A DNA stretch of 64,000 nt from Nemertoderma westbladi (GCA_032718475.1 JAUCBJ010005393.1:124001-188000); one strand, 5' to 3'. Numbered from the stretch's first letter, positions 10,884 through 23,518 are shown. Numbers and translations: made by a program. The notes: generated from the sequence alone by a model not told the origin.

Positions 10884-12312
10884 GTGTTACGGTAGCGGCC
10901 AAATGCTACTAGGGATTTTGAGCAATATAGGAAAGCGGTCAACAGGAGGGAGGCCAATACAAAGTGGGCAACCCAAGAAAGCAATAATAGGTTTGGTCGG
11001 TGCCAAATCTATTACACAAGCAGGGAGAGTCGTCTTACTAACCCATACAGGGAAACTTCTACTGTGCAATAATATAGGTAGGAATATACGACTCAATTTG
11101 TAGTTAGGTTTTGGTGTTGTTGATCAGGTCGGCAACGCTGTCCTGAATGAGGGGTGCTAGCAGCTGGCGTAGGAGTGCCATACGTTGTGCTGTGCATCCG
11201 AGGGTATAAAGTCGTGGACCAGCGCTTTGAATGAGGCAATGAACGACAGCCAATTCTTTGCCGACCCATCGGTTTGATATTGATCCAGGGTAGGAGGAAG
11301 TGATCAATGGGTCGATAAACCCGCTGTTAGACATTACATTCCCTAATGATTGGGTCCGAATATCGTGGATCCAATCATCGTGAGTTGGTCACTGTGGAAG
11401 CGGAACAGGATGGGATCCCGCTCAAAGTTCACTCCGATGAAACATTCGAGGAAGGACCTGGGAGGAAGCCGGGAACTCTCGGCGTTGGCCCGGCTGGGGA
11501 CACTAACAGGGGCAGTTTCCCAAGAAGCGGCAGTTGTCAATGTGAAACCGAGTGCTGAAGTTGGGAAAAACTCAGGCAAGTTCGCTTGAGAGAGCGTGGA
11601 ACTGACGGTTAGTTGAGAGGAAAACGAGTCCCGATGGAGGAGGGAAACTGGTTCACAGGAACCAAGGTCACCCAACTGGAAGAGGGTAAGACTAACTGGC
11701 TTCCAGTCATCATCGATGGGACCGCGAAGGGGGCAGTCGGGGGATCCTGCGGGTGCCAACTGATACCATGGAGGGGACAGCTGGGGCCGCAGGAAGACCG
11801 GATCGTTAGGCTCTGAAACGTCGGGATTATCTTCAATGTTGGACGTGTTGACCTCGTTCACGTGATTGGGAGTGGAGTGAGAAGCAAGATGGCAATTCTC
11901 CACTCTTAATTCGAGTTATTTCTGGTGCCAATGCACCATGTGGTGCGCATCATGATCGCAAAACAATCAAGTGGCCGTGTGGGGTGTTTAGACTTGAGCA
12001 AAGGGGGTGCAGTTGTACAGTCCCAATCCCAATAAGCATTAACTTGGTCATTTTGGCGGCCAAAATTACCAAAATGGCCAAATAAAACTGCGGTATTCAC
12101 GAAAGGCTGAGGCACGTTGGCTTGTCGATCACAGCCAGTGAATAGAGGCTGAATGTAAGTGAAGCCCAGCACGTTGGCACTGAGGTAGAGTTCTGAGGTA
12201 GAGTTCTCTCTACCTTCAGGTAGAGAGAAAGGCTCCAGTGTAATGGCTGGACTCGCCACTGTATTAAATAAACATGCCTGTAAGAGTGCAGTGTGAGCCG
12301 CCCGCCTCACAC
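10884..12312. mobile_element. Unresolved LTR-like or non-autonomous element block
   Basis: The block starts TGTTACGGTAG right where the LINE remnant stops. Read on the minus strand, its other side starts TGTGAGGCGGGCGG and has a possible TATTTAATAC box. It is GC-richer than its surroundings and has several medium frames on both strands (such as 11903-11343 minus) with no motif I recognise. There is a local duplication of GAGGTAGAGTTCT near 12185-12205. I suspect an LTR element or deletion derivative, but no matching pair of LTRs was found. Confidence 0.3.
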
Positions 12313-12466
12313 TTAGTTATTGGCTGAGCAGGGATATCCCAAGGTCGGGGGAGGGGATGACGATAAAATGTTGATTAGCAACATTGCAGCACAGTGGATT
12401 TATTAGGGCAATAATGGAGAGAGATCATACAGTAGCGACAGCCACCTTTTAATAGATAACTAGTAA

Positions 12467-12547
12467 ACCAGGCGCGCTTCGCGCGCCAGGCTTGCTTGCT
12501 AGTCTACAGTAGTATCTATTAATACCTTAGATACTACTGTAGATGCT
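12467..12547. repeat. Two adjacent hairpins
   Basis: GGCGCGCTTCGCGCGCC forms a 7 bp GC stem. Immediately downstream CTACAGTAGTATCTA and TAGATACTACTGTAG are a perfect 15 bp inverted repeat around a 9-base loop. No gene is attached. It may be the tip of a non-autonomous transposon. Confidence 0.55.
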
Positions 12548-12910
12548 CTCCAATTTAGTGTAATAAACACTTACAGCCTTTGAGTTTTATAGGCAATATA
12601 CTGGTAACATTCGCAACGTCCCGGCAGGTGAAATGCCAGATATACCAGTTGGTCTATTTTATGTAGTACTAATTTACTATAAGTATTGCCTTAGTTCCTT
12701 AATACAGTTCTAATGTAATCTGCCCTAGCCTATTGCATTGCAATGGTGCCGGGAACTGGAAAACAAAAGGGTTGGATGTATTGAAGGAAATAATTTACTA
12801 TGTTTACATTTACATCAATTATGGAGAATATCATTATTATTATTATTATTGATAATTTTTCAATTATTTTAATATATTATTAAATATATATCATTATGAT
12901 TAATTACTTG

Positions 12911-13030
12911 TAATTTAACGAAACGAAAATTTAACGAAACGAAACACCTATTTTTTCGTTTCGTTTAATACTTTTTCGTTTCGTTATTTTTTCATTTCTT
13001 TATTGCCAAATATTATTCGTTTCGTTATGC
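12911..13030. repeat. Small foldback array of AACGAAACG units
   Basis: Two AACGAAACGAAA units lie on the left, and several TTTCGTTTCGTTT units (reverse complement) on the right, extending to 13024. The arms form a long hairpin. The design, short tandem units in inverted arms, matches the larger foldbacks at 25080 and 59229. Confidence 0.6.
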
Positions 13031-14239
13031 CATCCCTGCCTACAACTACTATACTCAAATTAGTATACGATAATCCTCCAGATATTAATATAGAAGATTA
13101 CTATGTTCCGAGTTTCAAACATTCAATAATGGGATATCAGATATGTGTTTGACCTTTTATTAACTGTGTTCGTCTCTCAGAAGCAAAGACACTAATCGAA
13201 TTGCAATAAATACCGTCACTGCTGGCTCATTCCATGTAAAGTGCGGGACATTCGTAGGACTTTTTGTGCATACTTTAGTACTGTACATCAAGAAAATGAA
13301 CTAAAATATTATAATGCTTGTGTTTCTTAGAAAAACCAATTCTGTATATATTCTGTATTCGGTTCTGTATAAAAAAGCAGTTTGGAAAACCTGCAGCAGT
13401 TTGTGTCTCAGAATTATTGCTTCAAAAAATTGTAAAGTGCGGGACGCGTACGAAAGTGAAATTCCCAACTGTCAAATTCTTTGCTAAAGTTCAGCGAATT
13501 GGGTAAAGTTAGTGGGAAATATTTTGTTTCATGATGTTCCTAGATATGTAGGGAAGATAAATTAGCATTTAGTAAGCTGGTAGGTAACATCAATGAAACA
13601 GGGGAGTGGTTTAAGTGCAGCAAAGACATATGTTAGGTGGGGGGCCAGCTGATTGAATGTTAAGCACTGGGCACAATGTTTTATTTCGAAATCTTCAGAT
13701 TTCCTTGCTGTAAGAATTTCGTGTCTGTCTGTCTGTTTGTTTGTTTGTTTGTTTGTCACATTGGCACACAAAAGGCTCCGAAACTATCCGGTCAATTGTG
13801 TTGTTTTTAGAACCCTCCTGTAGTGTATGGTCTGAATGGGTGTATAACGCAAATATCAAAAAAAATACAGTCATTAGTTTTTACAAAAATGAAATAAACG
13901 AAAAGTGCCATAGACGCAATGGTAAAATAACACCTTTAACAGCTGGTGTTCATGATTAAAAATGGCTTATGGATTTCTACAATACAAGCGTATAAATCGA
14001 TGAGGTTGTAGGCTACCTAGTAGTAGTAAACCCATACTGTTTGCTTTGTTAGGCCCTACTGCCTAAACTCCCAAGCTACAAACTTGAAATTCTTCATAGG
14101 GTAGCATTAGTGTGTGTTAAATATTTTGTACAGCTGATAGCCTTCTCAGTCAAGGTATGGGCGAATGTGAATTATTACTAATTCCAGGTGAATGAATTTC
14201 AGTAATAATATAGGCTTGAACTGAAGTACTATACTACTA
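13031..14239. other. Unassigned, with microsatellite
   Basis: Holds GTCTGTCT-(GTTT)n at about 13720-13757 and a repeated phrase GTAAAGTGCGGGAC near 13238 and 13431. The remaining frames are short and carry no known motif. Confidence 0.35.
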
Positions 14240-16018
14240 CTACTACTAGGATCGGCATGCGGCATTGCAGCTGCATTTTTAAGAATTCTGTGACGGTTTA
14301 TCGACAAAATTGCACCGCAACAACTCCCTATCACCCATGACATTTGCTAGATCATCCGCATCTTCAAGGCCAGTGTACTTTAAGATGCGTCTCAAGAAAG
14401 TCATGGGCTGTCCATCATGCTTATTCATTCCATGAGGCTGCTAAAGTACAAGATTATGCACTGGCTGGTCCTCTCGGCGAAAGCAATGACCTGCAAAGCG
14501 GAGGCGATTTTGTTCTAGTGTCAAGCTTGGGGGAACCAATGAGATACCTCCAATGTTATATAGTGTCTGGTTGGAGATGTGTGCATTGTACTTGACACCA
14601 TGAACCCGGCGTAGCATTCTTGTGAATGTGCCATCCAGAGATTTGGTGTCCTCAGCAGTTAGAGCCCAGCATGGACTCCCATAGAGGAGTACTGGAACTA
14701 CTGCTGCTCTAAATAATCGGACTTTAAATTTCCGATTAATTCTCGGAGACTTCCAAATCCTGGAAAGCCTATTCAAGGCTGCCCATGCCTTTCCCTTACG
14801 TATTCGAAGGTCCTCACCTGACTTCCGGATCCATGATCCCAGGTAACAGAAGTCATCCACATGCTCAAGCATACCATCTTTTGAGCTTATGTTCATCCGA
14901 TCAGAGACTTGCTTAGGACTTTCAAAGTTAACTGTCAAAATGTTGGTCTTTCTGGAGTTAATAAAAAGTCAACACTAGAAGCAGCATGTTCTAATGAGCT
15001 GAGGAGCCGTTGGGCTCCCTCTAGTGATTCTGAGAGTACTCCTAAGTCATCAGCAAAGTCTATATCAGTTAGGTACTTGGCAGGATTTCCTCGACTTCTG
15101 GAGCCAGTAGGTGGAGTTATCATCACCCCATCATCATTATGATGATCTAAGGACATGCGTAGAACATAGTCAACAACAATTATGAACAAGAATGGTGCAT
15201 GTGTGTCTCCCTGGAGGACGCCCCATAACACTTCAAATGGTTCTGTGTCACCGTCAACAGTAGACACAAATGTTGTCGAACCATCGTATACTGATCTGAT
15301 TGCTGCAATAATTTCATCAGGAATCCCATATAATGAAAGTATGTTGAACATACGTGAGTGAGAGACTGAATCAAAGGCCTAGAAGAAGTCAACAAAGATA
15401 ACAGCCAGATGCCTGTCTTTCTTTTTTGATAACTCTTCTATTATCCTTCTAGGTGCCAAAATGGGCTCCATGGTCCCACGACCTTTACGGAACCCATTCT
15501 GATTTCCACGGAGCAGTCTCTCAATGGGATCCCTGATGCGATTTAATATAATTCTATTGTATAGCTTTGCAGCAATCGAGATCAATGAGATTCCCCGAAA
15601 AGAACCATAGAGTGTTAGGTTGCCCCTCTTGGGAACTGGCACCAACTTATTTGTTTTCATTTCTTGTGGGACTCTTGTTGTTCGGTACATGTCTACTATG
15701 ATGGGATAGATGAGCTTTAAACACTCAGGTATTTTAAAGACCTCAGGGGGAACACCATCTACTCCACTGGCACGATTGGTCTTAATGCTCTTTGCAGCAG
15801 CCTTCACTTCTGCAAAGGAGATATCACCAATGGTAATATCTGGGAGTACAGACTCAGACACTTTGGCTTCTATAAAGTTATCAGGCAATAAATACCCTGT
15901 CATTATTGAGGAGCTTTTCAAAGTGGGCCTTCCAACCATTGAGGCGATCGGCTCGTGATTCAGCCTTAACCTTGGTGGTTGGTTGGCTTTTTCGACCAGC
16001 AAAGCAAGTTGATCGATA
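14240..16018 (-). mobile_element. RTE-like LINE, copy B, longest copy in the window
   Basis: The minus strand encodes the end of the region before the RT (LVEKANQPPRL) and the RT fingers (FRGISLISIAAKLYNR, NQNGFRKGRGT). The palm follows with IDFADDLG, then the thumb and tail, to the 3' end near 14240 beside TAC/GTA microsatellite. Breaks: an in-frame TAG at about 15380 replaces the Lys of the FF-K-AFD motif, and a frameshift lies near 14937-14970 in the segment after SSV. Start is truncated near 16018. It is dead as a coding unit but nearly colinear with copies A and C. Confidence 0.78.
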
Positions 16019-16029
16019 ATAATAATAAG

Positions 16030-16105
16030 GTTAATAATAATGAATGGGGAGGGACCCAACTACACTATGTTTGTCTATGGACGGCCTTCTTATAACCTGC
16101 TTGCT
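16030..16105 (-). repeat. Interspersed repeat shared with 5985-6060 (inverted)
   Basis: The reverse complement of this stretch contains GGCCGTCCATAGACAAAC, GTCCCTCC and ATTCATTAT, matching ACCGTCCGCGTCCATAGACA and what follows near 6000. It is a diverged interspersed repeat of unknown class lying directly against LINE copy B. Confidence 0.5.
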
Positions 16106-16457
16106 GGCTGTTTATTTATTACTACTAAAAGTACTGTACCCGAAAATATTCATTGCATTGCGGTGAAAATTACTTTATACAGAGCCCAGGACCACGCTGA
16201 ATCCAACGGTATTTTCCCTATATTGCGAGAGCCAGTAGTTTAGGAGGAGATAGAGGAACAAACAAACATATGTACATACATACACAATTTGAGCTTTAGA
16301 TAGATGGTTTTATGTTAATCTGGTTAATAATAACATAATTAATACAGGTATTACAAAAATACATTGGTGTATTTGTACACATATATATATTAAAATTAAA
16401 TGAATGTAGACCTTGATAATACTGTCGAATATAAATATTGACAACTTAATAATTTGT

Positions 16458-16570
16458 GACTGGGATGCTGAGCCGATGCTGCCTTGAACTGACCAATCGT
16501 CTTGTTGCGACTGGGATGCTGAGCCGATGCTGCCTTGAACTGACCAATCGTCTTGTTGCGACTGGTTCGG
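16458..16570 (+). repeat. 51 bp tandem duplication
   Basis: A 51-base unit starting GACTGGGATGCTGAGCCG repeats exactly at 16458 and 16509, with a partial third start at 16560. No coding role is seen. Confidence 0.85.
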
Positions 16571-18180
16571 CGGTGCGCGAAGTTAATGTTTACCAGTCAG
16601 CGGGGATACAGATTTAGAAAGGGATTAGATACGAGCTCCGTGATGGTGTGGATCGGGTTATCTGTAGGCCTATCCTTAACTCTGAAGTATAGTTGGCCAT
16701 TGGGGTTCACGACTCAAATTCAAAACCAGATTAATTAGATGCAATAATATCACAGACACACAATGGCGTTTACAGAATTCAGTAAGATGCTAAAATAGCC
16801 GAGATATTGGTGTTTTCAGTTTAAAAATTATTCAAAATATGAAAACGATCTGTGATTGGTCGTGACGTCACTATACGCCTCCGAATTCCATTTATATCAA
16901 CATTCAGTTAATACTATCTTTGTATAAATTGGGGCAGTTTGTTACTGCAGGGACTGCTATATTAGTACTGTAGTACAGCAGTACAGTGCACCAGTCACCG
17001 GTACAAGCACTGCAGCACTGTATACTTGCTTATTTATACGGCGAACGGAGAACAAACGGGACAACGGCAAGGCACAAGGAGGAGCGAACAGGGGTTCCCG
17101 GAACAACGGCAAGGAGGAGCGAATACGGCGAATGGGAGTACCTGGTACCGCGAGCCGCGAGCCGGAACCGCGAGCCGGAATGCCCATGAGAATGTCCCAT
17201 TAAGCCTACTATGACGGTACTGACAAAGGAAGAAAATGATGTACGTACTGTATGGCCTACATAGATATTATGACCTGGCGGGTTCAGGCATGAGGATAAT
17301 GACATTGTATCTGTATGGGCCGTATCAGATGTGTACAAGGAGGAATCGACCAACGGTTAGTGTTAACGCTCATCATGAGGGTCTGAGGATGAGTGCGTGA
17401 TTCGACAAAATGTTAACAATGATAACGGAACTAGTGGCGACGTAGTTGCTTACGTATTGCTGCAAAGCGCTATTAGAAACGACTGAACGTTGAACGATGT
17501 TTGGTTGCCTAACAGTGTTGGTTAAACTATCTTACTAGAACAGTAGAAAGCATTCAGCGTAAAGACACGAGATTGCCATTCGGGCTCCACGAGTAATCAT
17601 ATCCCAACCGCTTTCGTTGTTTCGGACTGCCCACATTTGAGTACCAGTTGCTAAAAGATTGGATTATAATGTATAGAGAGACTGATTAATACGGAATACA
17701 CATTTCAGAGTCATTGAATGTTCATGGATTATTTATTCTAACCGCCCATGTGATGAATACCAGGATTGCACTTTTCTGTCGACTTTTTATTAGAATTTTA
17801 TATATGGAGATTTTTTATTTTTTTAAATTTATCTCTATTAAGTGTTTTATAGCGCTTATTTCTGTCTTATAACCTGTACATAAACTAATTCGTCCTACAG
17901 TAGATCTACCACTGATGATATGATGAAAGAGACGTTCGTGGGATTGGGATGGGACCAAGACGTACTATATGCCAAGTATATAATATGCCTTGGATGAGAT
18001 GGTTGTTTAGTGGGATGTGACTGACTGACGGAAAAATTAAAAATAAAATTTCCGGACTTTTATATTTTTTACTTTCAACACAAAACACAAACATATGAAA
18101 AAGATTCAAATTTAAAGTAGGATGTTAAAAAAGTTTAAAATTAACCCTATCTGGACTATCTTTTACAACTTAATTGCCCC
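16571..18180. other. Unassigned, one GC-rich patch
   Basis: 17035-17175 is GC-rich with internal near-duplications (AACGGCAAGG, GAGGAGCGAA, CCGCGAGCCGG) and frames on both strands caused by that repetition. Elsewhere I see nothing that supports a gene. Confidence 0.3.
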
Positions 18181-19060
18181 ACGGGTGGGGGGGGGCATTT
18201 TAAATCATTAAATTTTTTAGATCTTGGCTCAAAAATTACAATGTTGATGGTATAAGTGTTTTCGAGGTCGCTGATCACGATAAAACTTGTTAAAATATTT
18301 TCTAGCAATGCAACCATAATTTTTGGTGCTATGTTGGTCCCCCAGGACGAAAAGTAGGCCTGCAAGTAAAAAAATGCCAAACTAAAAAAAATAGTGTTTG
18401 GTTTGATAATTCTGAACGTATACGGGTTTTCAAGGTCGCTGATCACGATGAAACTAGTTATTATAAATATTTCTGGTAAATGCAAACCCAATTTTGGCGC
18501 CATTCTGGTCCCCCAGAATGAAAATTACAAGTACCGGTAGCACAAAATTATAAACTGTTAAATTTTGCTACTGGTATGGTAATTCTGAAGCTAAACTGGT
18601 TTTCAATGTCACAGATCACAATACAACTCGTTAAAAATCATTCGTGGTAACGAAACTATCATTTTTGGTGCTTGTCTGGTGGGAGGAAAAATACAAGTAG
18701 CATAATATTTCAAACAGCAAAAATATAACTTGGTTGGATAATACGATATTTTTGAGTGTCATTGACACATATCCAAAAATTCCCTAATCAACATATTTAT
18801 TTATTTATTGTAGGCCCTACGATATTTTTCAGTGTCATATTCGTGATCAGCATCCCAAAAAACCTATATGGACATAAAATCAATTTGATTTTGTGGTGAT
18901 TTTTCATTATCATATTTGCACTACTTGTTTTTTTCTTGCCCAAGAGGGCACATTCAAAATCTATAATCGTTAATCTATAATCGTTCTATAATCGTGATCA
19001 GTGTCCAAAAACCGCTATATACCGCAAAACCGCAAATAAATTAATTTCAGTGAGCCATAA
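18181..19060. repeat. Degenerate long tandem repeat
   Basis: Three diverged units, near 18230, 18420 and 18590, share in order TTTTCAAGGTCGCTGATCACG, a GTTA-rich stretch, TTTTGGTGC and TGGTCCCCCAG followed by AAAATACAAGTA. A related GTGATCAG-TCC phrase recurs at about 18844 and 18995. Period is roughly 170-190 bases. Identity is low, so it is old. Confidence 0.5.
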
Positions 19061-19260
19061 AAACATTTGAAAATTTTATCATGAAAAATACTGAAGATGG
19101 GTGCCCGAAAGCTAAGATAGCCATGTAAATGTCGTTTTCGCTGTTGGATGGCCTATTAAATTTTAGGATCTCGGTTCTCACGAAATCTCGGTTTTCCAAC
19201 AAACCTGACTCAAAGATACAGATGAATTATAAAAAAATTATACAATGACGCCCCCAGCAC

Positions 19261-19278
19261 CCCCCCCCCCCCCCCCCC
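19261..19278 (+). repeat. Poly(C) tract, 18 bases
   Basis: One of about a dozen G or C homopolymers of 13 bases or longer in this window; on the minus strand it is a potential G-quadruplex. Confidence 0.95.
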
Positions 19279-19485
19279 TGGCCAAATAAGGCTAAAATAG
19301 GATATACTGATATATAAAAAATATTCAAATTAAAGTCAGGACAATAATTAATGTTGGGACATCCTCATGGGTAGTTCCGGCCCCGTTCGCTGTACACTGA
19401 CACCGTATTCGCTCCTCTGGCCTCGTCATTGTTCCAGCTCCAGGTGTACGTAAAAGCAAAAGCAAATCTCATTGATCTCAAAAAA

Positions 19486-20457
19486 TCTCATTGATCTCGA
19501 TTGCTGCAAAGCTATACAATAGAATTCTATTAAATCGCTTCAGGGATCCCATTGAGCGACTGCTCCGTGGAAATCAGAATGGGTTCCGTAAAGGTCGTGG
19601 GACCATGGAGCCCATTTTGGCACTTAAAAGGATAATTTAAGAGTTATCCAAAAAAGAAAGACAGGCAGGCATCTGGCTGTTATCTTTGTTGACTTCTTCA
19701 AGGCCTTTGATTCAGTCTCTCGCTCACGTATGTTCAGCATACTTTCATTATATGGGATTCCTGATGAAATTATTGCAGCAATCAGATCAGTATACGATGG
19801 TTCGACAACATTTGTGTCTACTGTTGACGGTGACACAGAACCATTTGAAGTGTTTGGGGCGTCCTCCAGGAAGACACACTTGCACCATTCTTGTTCTTAA
19901 TTCTGGTTGACTATGTTCTACGCGTGTCCTTGGATCATCATAATGATGATGGTGTGATGATAACTCCACCTACTGGCTCCAGAAGTCGAGGAAATCCTGC
20001 TAAATGATCTACACTTTGCTTATGACTTAGGAGTACTCTCAGAATCACTAGAGGGAGCCCAACGGCTCCTCAGCACATTATAATATGCTGCTGCTAGTGT
20101 TGGTCTTTTTATTAACCCCAGAAAGACCAAAATTTTAACTTTGAAAGTCCTCAGCAAGTCTCTGATCGGATGAGCATAAGCTCAAAGGATGGTATGCTTG
20201 AGCATGTGGACGACTTTTGTTACCTGGGATCATGGATCCGGAAATCAGGTAAGGACCTTAGAATACGTAAGGGAAAGGCATGGGCAGCCTTGAATAGACT
20301 TTCCAGGATTTGGAAGTCACCGAGAAATATTCGGAAACTTAAGGTCCGATTATTTAGAGCAGCAGTAGTTCCAGTACTCCTCTATGGGAGTCCATGCTGG
20401 GCTCTAACTGCTGAGGACACAAAATCTCTGGATGGCACATTCACAAGAATGCTACGC
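19486..20457 (+). mobile_element. RTE-like LINE, copy C, 5' portion
   Basis: The + strand carries RT coding sequence homologous to copies A and B: GNQNGFRKGRGTMEP, DFFKAFDSVSRS, an altered FADD region, then the tail with FCYLGSWIRKSGKDLRIRKG and GSPCWAL. Several frameshifts and stops are present, such as after the REELSKK region and inside the catalytic block. The copy stops at 20457 in the codons for RMLR, exactly at the left edge of the BEL element, and resumes at 31092. Confidence 0.8.
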
Positions 20458-20965
20458 TGTTGCATCGTTTTCTTATCAGCTTAGTAGTGGAACGTTCATC
20501 CATTACACACGCGGTTTGTAAAGAATGTCGAATAACAGATGACCTTTATATTTAAACGTATATATATTGTTTCAACCGTGTGAACAAACCGTATAGAAAG
20601 TTCAAACCATACAAACCGGTAGGAAACGATGCGTACTTCACACTACTCTACGATGCACAGAACCCCAACTAAATTGGGGAAAATATATATATTATGCACA
20701 TACAGTAAAGCAGGTAAATATCGAACGATAAAGCTTCAGAAAGTTACTATTGGGTGGGAGATCAAACCCCAGAAAGATACTATTGGATAGAACTACCTGC
20801 TCTAAATGTCACGCCATACTATAATTCTTACAGACTATATTAGTTCATATGTAGGATCGGCAATTCTAAATGTCAACCCAAGTCAACGGCACGACAGTCA
20901 TTTTGCTATAATGAAATAGAGGGATTTCTATGAACTAAGGATAGACTCCCGATAATCCCGCAATA
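20458..20965 (-). repeat. BEL 3' LTR
   Basis: Matches 30588-31091. On the minus strand it begins TATTGCGGGATTATCGGG and ends CGATGCAACA. The GGGGGGAG polypurine tract lies just upstream (20966-20973). The last few bases differ from the other LTR, so that edge is uncertain by about 4 bases. Confidence 0.88.
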
Positions 20966-22071
20966 CTCCCCCCGTGCAATCAGCTACTGATTGCACACAA
21001 GTACACAATATTCAAGAAGATGCACGAAGCGGTAATTCCTTGGCCCTTATTCTGGGTCTACATTCTGGCTTCACTGCTTCACCGGCTTCACATTTCATAT
21101 TCACCACATTGATATACTAGGCTATAGTATTTCTTACCATGTGCCATGTGCATTTCTTACCAGGCTATGATGGTCGCACAACGCATACGCGCTAGGCTAT
21201 AGCGCTTCACCCATACGAGTGCACTAAATTTAGTGCTGTACTTTGATACACCTCCCTGGTGTTCAAACTGCTATGACACCACCCTGTAGCATCATATCTC
21301 GTATCCAACTCACGCTCAAATCCATATAACTTCCCTAAACAGCTAATAATACTCTTCGTCCAAACATTCCCACATAACTTACCATATACTCATAACATTG
21401 CGGCCTACAATTTTATGAGCAATAATGTGTGCTTTGTACTGATGGGTCATGTTAATAATACTGTATTTGATTTGTTAATTCAAAGTCAGGTCAGTTTCCA
21501 GATGAATACAATTTTCGCAATATGTGTATGAGTATGATGTTGATAACAAATCAACTAGCAATAATTGTATTATACGGTCTCCCTGCAGTGGATAACGTAT
21601 AAATTATATTAAGTTGAATTATTACCTAAATTTTGCTAATAATCAATCTTGACACTATGAAAATATGTAAACTATAAACCGAAAATTTCCAAATTTCACC
21701 AAATGTCCCTTCGAGACATTTACGTCTACTACTCCAACTCACTTTTATTCTATAATCCATAGAACCTTTTCTATGCTATAGTCTGCGCAACTACGCAAAT
21801 GCCTTTGCATGTTGCATCTGCATAGTTACTTAAATATATACGTAATACATTAATATATTGGGCCTCGCCTACTAAGTATACTGTACTTGGGCATGCTATA
21901 TAAATTATATGATTGCTGATGCCATTACAACTATCGCCACTATTTTGACAGGGTTAGTTTGGTTGCGAGATTGTATATTGTTTGCAAAAGACAACAATGT
22001 CCTTTACCATTTACTACTATTATCACCTTTTAGAAGCAATTATTTTCTGTGCTCTCTGGACTGAATCAATG
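20966..22071 (-). other. BEL 3' untranslated region with polypurine tract
   Basis: About 1.1 kb lies between the last BEL codon and the 3' LTR. On the minus strand it ends in ACGGGGGGAG. I see no further frame. It could hide a decayed env or an insertion, but nothing supports either. Confidence 0.5.
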
Positions 22072-22722
22072 TTACTCAACTGCCTCTAGTAGACAGCATT
22101 TGCTTGCCCCACGCCGATACACTTTCCCATCGGCATACTTCACTTCAACGGTACGAACATGTCCATCGGTACCTGGTCGACACTTGACTATTCTAGCTAG
22201 CACCCAATCCCTTTTGATTTGGGTGTCGTCTGCAACGATAAATATATCATCTACTTTGAGGTCTCTGTGCACCTTTGTCCACTTCTTTCTCATTCGGAGA
22301 GTAGGTAGATACTCTCCCACCCACCTATCCCAATACTCTTTGCTGACCTGCTGCACAACCTTCCAAGAATTGCGTAAGTCCCCTCGACTACCTATCCACT
22401 CCCCCCGATTCCATACCCTTACTGGCCTTTGAGCCAGAAAGTGATTTGGTGTAAGGACTTCCAAAGAGGATGGATCATCTCTCACAGGGCACAATGGTCG
22501 GGAATTCATGATGGATTCCACCTCTGCGAAGACTGTTCACAAACTATCTTCCGATAGATTGTGGTTGTGGGTTAATGCCTCTATATGTTTTTTTGCGCTT
22601 CCCACAAGCTGTTCCCACACCCCTGACATATGTGGAGAATATGGTGTGTGAAACGTCCACTCTATCCCTTGTGGCCTAACTGAGTTCACGGACACTTGTA
22701 GAACGGAAAGCCTGTTGTGCAT
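22072..22722 (-). pseudogene. BEL integrase end and C-terminal (DUF5641-type) domain
   Basis: The upper part (22722-22537) has the integrase tail with HMSGVWEQLVGSAKKHIEAL, where the E is the third catalytic acid of the D-D-E core. After a break, 22521-22072 encodes the BEL C-terminal domain: NSRPLCPV, LTPNHFLAQRP, then WDRWVGEYLPTLRMRKKW and DIFIVADD, ending in the YADGKVYRRGASK segment. This is the usual end of BEL Pol. A stop separates the two parts and a frameshift joins to the integrase above. Confidence 0.85.
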
Positions 22723-23518
22723 TTTTTAGTTCCCCTTCCGCTCCTACAAAGTTCCCACCATTGTCAGATGAAATCTTCTTCATTTCACCATGTCTTGAAA
22801 TGAATCGACGGAGTGCATTTATAAATGATGCCGCAGTTGCATCTGCCGCCAATTCCAGTGCTACCGCTCTTGTTGCATAGCATACAAAGATTAGCCCATA
22901 CCTCTTTTCTAGATTACGAACAGTTCTCTGAGTTCGTCTGCTAAAGACTTCGATTGGACCGAACATATCTACCCCTGTATGAGTGAATGGTGGAAAATAT
23001 GGTGTGATATGATCCACAGGCAGAGGGGCCATTTGTTGTTCTACTCTTCGCTTTTGGATCCATTCGCATTTCCCGACCATTCCTTTCACTGTCTTCCTCA
23101 ATCCTGGTGCTATGAATTTTTTTCTTATTTCTATTAATGTGGCATCAATGCCACCATGCGCCACCTTTACATGGCAATCCCATGCTATCTGTTTTATCGT
23201 GGCTGATCCCTTTGGAAGTATTATGGGCTGTTTTGGAACTACATAACTATTAACATTTACCAAACATGAAGCACCTGCCACGATAAGCCCATTTTCCAAA
23301 GTTGGAGTGAGTTTGCGTAGCTTACTGTTTTGCTGTACCTCTCGCCCATTATGAAGCTGATCCCATTCCAATAATGGGAAGCCTCGTTTCTGAACATAAG
23401 CGATGATTCTTTCCTCTGCACATCGTATATCAATGCTTGGCCTTATCACTTTTTTATTACTTAGCCAGTGCACCAATGCTATTGTATACGCAATATTGTT
23501 TATACCAGGACGACCCAT
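22676..23518 (-). pseudogene. BEL integrase: zinc-binding and catalytic core
   Basis: 280 codons. The N-terminal H2C2 zinc domain shows as HVKVAHGGIDATL with a Cys further on (GKCEWIQK). The core starts at THTGVDMFGPI, whose D is the first catalytic acid. KKISSDNGGNFVGAEGE carries the second. Integrase inserts the element cDNA into host DNA. The core continues in another frame at 22722. Upstream it joins the RNase H end through a frameshift at about 23457-23518. Confidence 0.88.

Noticed and set aside
11343-11903. 186-codon minus-strand protein
   Set aside because: Pro/Ser-rich text with overlapping frames on the other strand and no motif; kept only as an unresolved block.
12481-12497. GCGCGC palindrome as a regulatory operator
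   Set aside because: No promoter or gene is adjacent; it is more likely a transposon hairpin.
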